Source of the DNA: Betaproteobacteria bacterium
Lineage (GTDB): Bacteria; Pseudomonadota; Gammaproteobacteria; Burkholderiales; UBA9220
Assembly (NCBI GenBank): GCA_003519965.1
Contig: DOVS01000302.1
Coordinates: forward strand, 1 to 7,116
Reading direction: 5' to 3'
Length of the DNA: 7,116 bases
In this document: in pieces, positions 5,493 to 7,116 of the stretch
How positions within the stretch are numbered: position 1 is the stretch's first letter
How the letters are laid out: each line of letters opens with the position of its first letter
Made by a program: the position numbers and the translations under genes
The notes under the pieces: generated by a model
Databases searched by the model: none
Seen by the model: only the letters and a program-made list of their open reading frames with translations
What the model was told of the DNA's origin: nothing

Positions 5493-7116
5493 ATCGCGGT
5501 AATGGTTCTTTAACATCGGGCGGGGGTGCGCCGCCGCACCCGCCATCGCCGCTATGGTTATTCCTTAACGAACACCGGCGGGCGCTGTGGCTGATTATTC
5601 TATGCACCGCCTGGATGCTGCCCGGATTGATCGGGCATGACCCGTGGAAGCCCGACGAGGCTTATACCTTCGGTCTGGTCTACCATATCGTCCGAACCGG
5701 ACATTGGGTCGTTCCCATGCTGGCGGGCGAGCCTTTCATGGAGAAGCCGCCGCTCTATTACGTGACCGCGGCGCTTTTCGCCCGGTGGTGGTCGCCCTGG
5801 CTGCCGCTGCAAGACGCCGCCCGCCTAGCCAGCGGTTTCTATATGGGGATCGTTTTCGTTTTTACCGGCCTAGGGGCGCGGGAGTTGCTTGGCCGCGGCA
5901 AGGGCTCATTGGCGGTGCTGGTGCTGCTGGGCTGTCTCGGCTTGCTGGTCCGCGCTCACGAAATGATTACCGATGTCGCGCTACTCGCAGGTTTCGCCGT
6001 CGCCTTATATGGCTTGGCGCTGGCGCGGCGGCGCGGCGTGCTGGGCGGAGTCGTGTTGGGAACCGGCGTCGGTATCGGCTTTCTATCCAAGGGATTGCTG
6101 GCCCCGGGCGTTATTGGGTTGATCGCATTGCTCTTGCTATGGTTCCGTCCCTGGCGCACCCGGCGCTATGGATTGGCCTTAGGCGTCGCGTTCATCGCGG
6201 CGCTGCCTTGGCTGACCGTTTGGCCTTTCCTGCTGTATCGGCAATCGCCGCATTTGTTCCACGAATGGTTTTGGATTAACAACCTCGGGCGCTTTTTGGG
6301 TTTTGCCGATCTCGGTACGACGGCGGAGCCGGCTTATTATCTGAAAACCTTGCCATGGTACGCTTGGCCGGCGCTTCCGCTCGCGTTGTGGACACTATGG
6401 CGCCGGGGCCGGCAGGGGGGGCTGCGCCAGCCGGCGGTTCATCTCCCGTTGCTTGCTTTTCTGGTTATGCTGGCGGTGCTTAGCGTCGCTTCCGACGCCC
6501 GCGATGTTTACGCCATGCCGATGCTGTTGCCGCTGTCGCTGCTCGCCGCCGATGCGGTGGACACCTTGAAGCGCGGTGCGGCCAGTGCGCTGGATTGGTT
6601 CGGCTTCATGACGTTCGGGTTGTTTTCGGGTGTGATTTGGCTGTATTGGATTGCGACGCTAACCGGTTGGCCCGCGAGGATGGCGGGACGCGCCCAGGCG
6701 TTGCAGCCGGCCTATCATCCGGTCTTCGATCCGCTGAGCTTCGGCGTCGCCCTATTATACACGCTCGCCTGGCTGCTCTTGGTCAGCCGCCTGGGCCGCT
6801 CCAACCGTCGCTCGGTGATTAATTGGGCGGCGGGGCTGACCTTGATGTGGGGTTTGCTGATGACGTTGTGGCTGCCGTGGATTAATACCGGGATGAGTTA
6901 TCGCAGTATGATCGGCGACTTACAGCATGCATTGCCCGCGCGCCATGGTTGTATTGCCAGCCGTTCCCTCGGTGAGCCGCAACGTGCGTTATTACAGTAC
7001 TACGCGGGTATCGTTACCCGCCGGTTGGAAGTGTATCCCCACGCTTCCTGCCGCTTCTTGCTGCAACAAGGGTTTGTCGGCGAGGCGCATCCGCCCGGCC
7101 GGGGATGGCGTAAAAT
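5489..7116 (+). CDS. Membrane glycosyltransferase of the ArnT/PMT (GT39-like) superfamily (partial)
   Basis: An open frame of 542 codons that runs off the right edge. It starts at a GTG sharing GTGA with the malic enzyme stop. A TAA at 5432-5434 bounds the frame and no other start codon lies between, while the next Met (43) is already inside the first membrane segment. A polar, Gly/Pro-rich N-terminal tail (about residues 2-21) precedes a membrane segment at about 33-49. The following periplasmic-loop-type motif has Asp56-Glu57 in '[10 protein letters not shown]', then 'FMEKPPLYY' (83-91), 'AHEMITD' with Asp162, and '[10 protein letters not shown]' with Lys201. These resemble ArnT-like enzymes, which use polyprenyl-phosphate sugars. 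Many further hydrophobic segments follow, then a more polar C-terminal part (from about residue 475). The acceptor (lipid A, another glycolipid or protein) is unknown. Codon use looks like that of its neighbours. Confidence 0.88.
   Translation, partial: MNRGNGSLTSGGGAPPHPPSPLWLFLNEHRRALWLIILCTAWMLPGLIGHDPWKPDEAYTFGLVYHIVRTGHWVVPMLAGEPFMEKPPLYYVTAALFARWWSPWLPLQDAARLASGFYMGIVFVFTGLGARELLGRGKGSLAVLVLLGCLGLLVRAHEMITDVALLAGFAVALYGLALARRRGVLGGVVLGTGVGIGFLSKGLLAPGVIGLIALLLLWFRPWRTRRYGLALGVAFIAALPWLTVWPFLLYRQSPHLFHEWFWINNLGRFLGFADLGTTAEPAYYLKTLPWYAWPALPLALWTLWRRGRQGGLRQPAVHLPLLAFLVMLAVLSVASDARDVYAMPMLLPLSLLAADAVDTLKRGAASALDWFGFMTFGLFSGVIWLYWIATLTGWPARMAGRAQALQPAYHPVFDPLSFGVALLYTLAWLLLVSRLGRSNRRSVINWAAGLTLMWGLLMTLWLPWINTGMSYRSMIGDLQHALPARHGCIASRSLGEPQRALLQYYAGIVTRRLEVYPHASCRFLLQQGFVGEAHPPGRGWRK

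Noticed and set aside
5644..6279. Plus-strand open frame of 211 codons in the glycosyltransferase region
   Set aside because: It is out of frame with the much longer membrane-protein frame (5489 to the right edge) that carries family motifs; its product is Arg/Ala-rich without membrane segments.
6595..6822. Plus-strand open frame of 75 codons
   Set aside because: Lies wholly within the glycosyltransferase coding frame in another phase, with no domain signal.
1..7116. CRISPR array, insertion sequence, tRNA, rRNA or known riboswitch
   Set aside because: No spaced repeat series, transposase-like protein, terminal inverted repeats, cloverleaf or recognised riboswitch core was found on either strand by reading.

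Overview
The window looks like a chromosomal housekeeping stretch from a betaproteobacterium with moderately high GC. The main clue is Rho: its N-terminus (MHLSELK) and the gene order trxA-rho-rpmE are typical of that class, and the other proteins (FdxA, bL31, short malic enzyme) fit. This placement rests on remembered family patterns and not on a database search.

Layout. Positions 1-935 (minus) hold the N-terminal 311 residues of an AddB-like PD-(D/E)XK nuclease/helicase-fold protein that runs off the left edge. Positions 1183-1506 (minus) hold the 7Fe ferredoxin gene fdxA. A 226-bp divergent control region (1507-1732) separates fdxA from the plus-strand genes trxA (1733-2059), rho (2205-3464) and rpmE (3552-3755), which end at a textbook intrinsic terminator (3777-3805). 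About 500 bp without a convincing gene follows (3806-4301). A second plus-strand unit then begins: a short-form malic enzyme (4302-5492), whose stop codon overlaps the GTG start of a membrane glycosyltransferase of the ArnT/PMT type (5489 to beyond the right edge, 542 residues visible).

Regulation visible in the sequence. rho has a candidate internal promoter whose -35 box lies inside the end of trxA. Its leader contains a C-rich, G-poor stretch resembling a rut site, which suits Rho autoregulation, and there is no evident Shine-Dalgarno before its start codon. rpmE has its own near-consensus promoter directly after the rho stop. Upstream of trxA there is a possible promoter with nine T in its spacer, followed by a 10-bp direct repeat with 32-bp spacing. 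A 15-bp palindrome lies where the fdxA promoter is expected. At the malic enzyme/glycosyltransferase junction two perfect inverted repeats lie in tandem, and the second touches the Shine-Dalgarno of the glycosyltransferase, which suggests translational coupling.

How the genes relate. trxA, rho and rpmE serve redox homeostasis, transcription termination and the ribosome; fdxA carries electrons; the nuclease belongs to recombination repair. The malic enzyme links malate to pyruvate and NAD(P)H, while the glycosyltransferase probably modifies an envelope lipid or glycan; their overlap looks like shared expression, not an obvious shared pathway. I see no mobile element, CRISPR array, tRNA or rRNA, and no convincing new system; the points of interest are regulatory.
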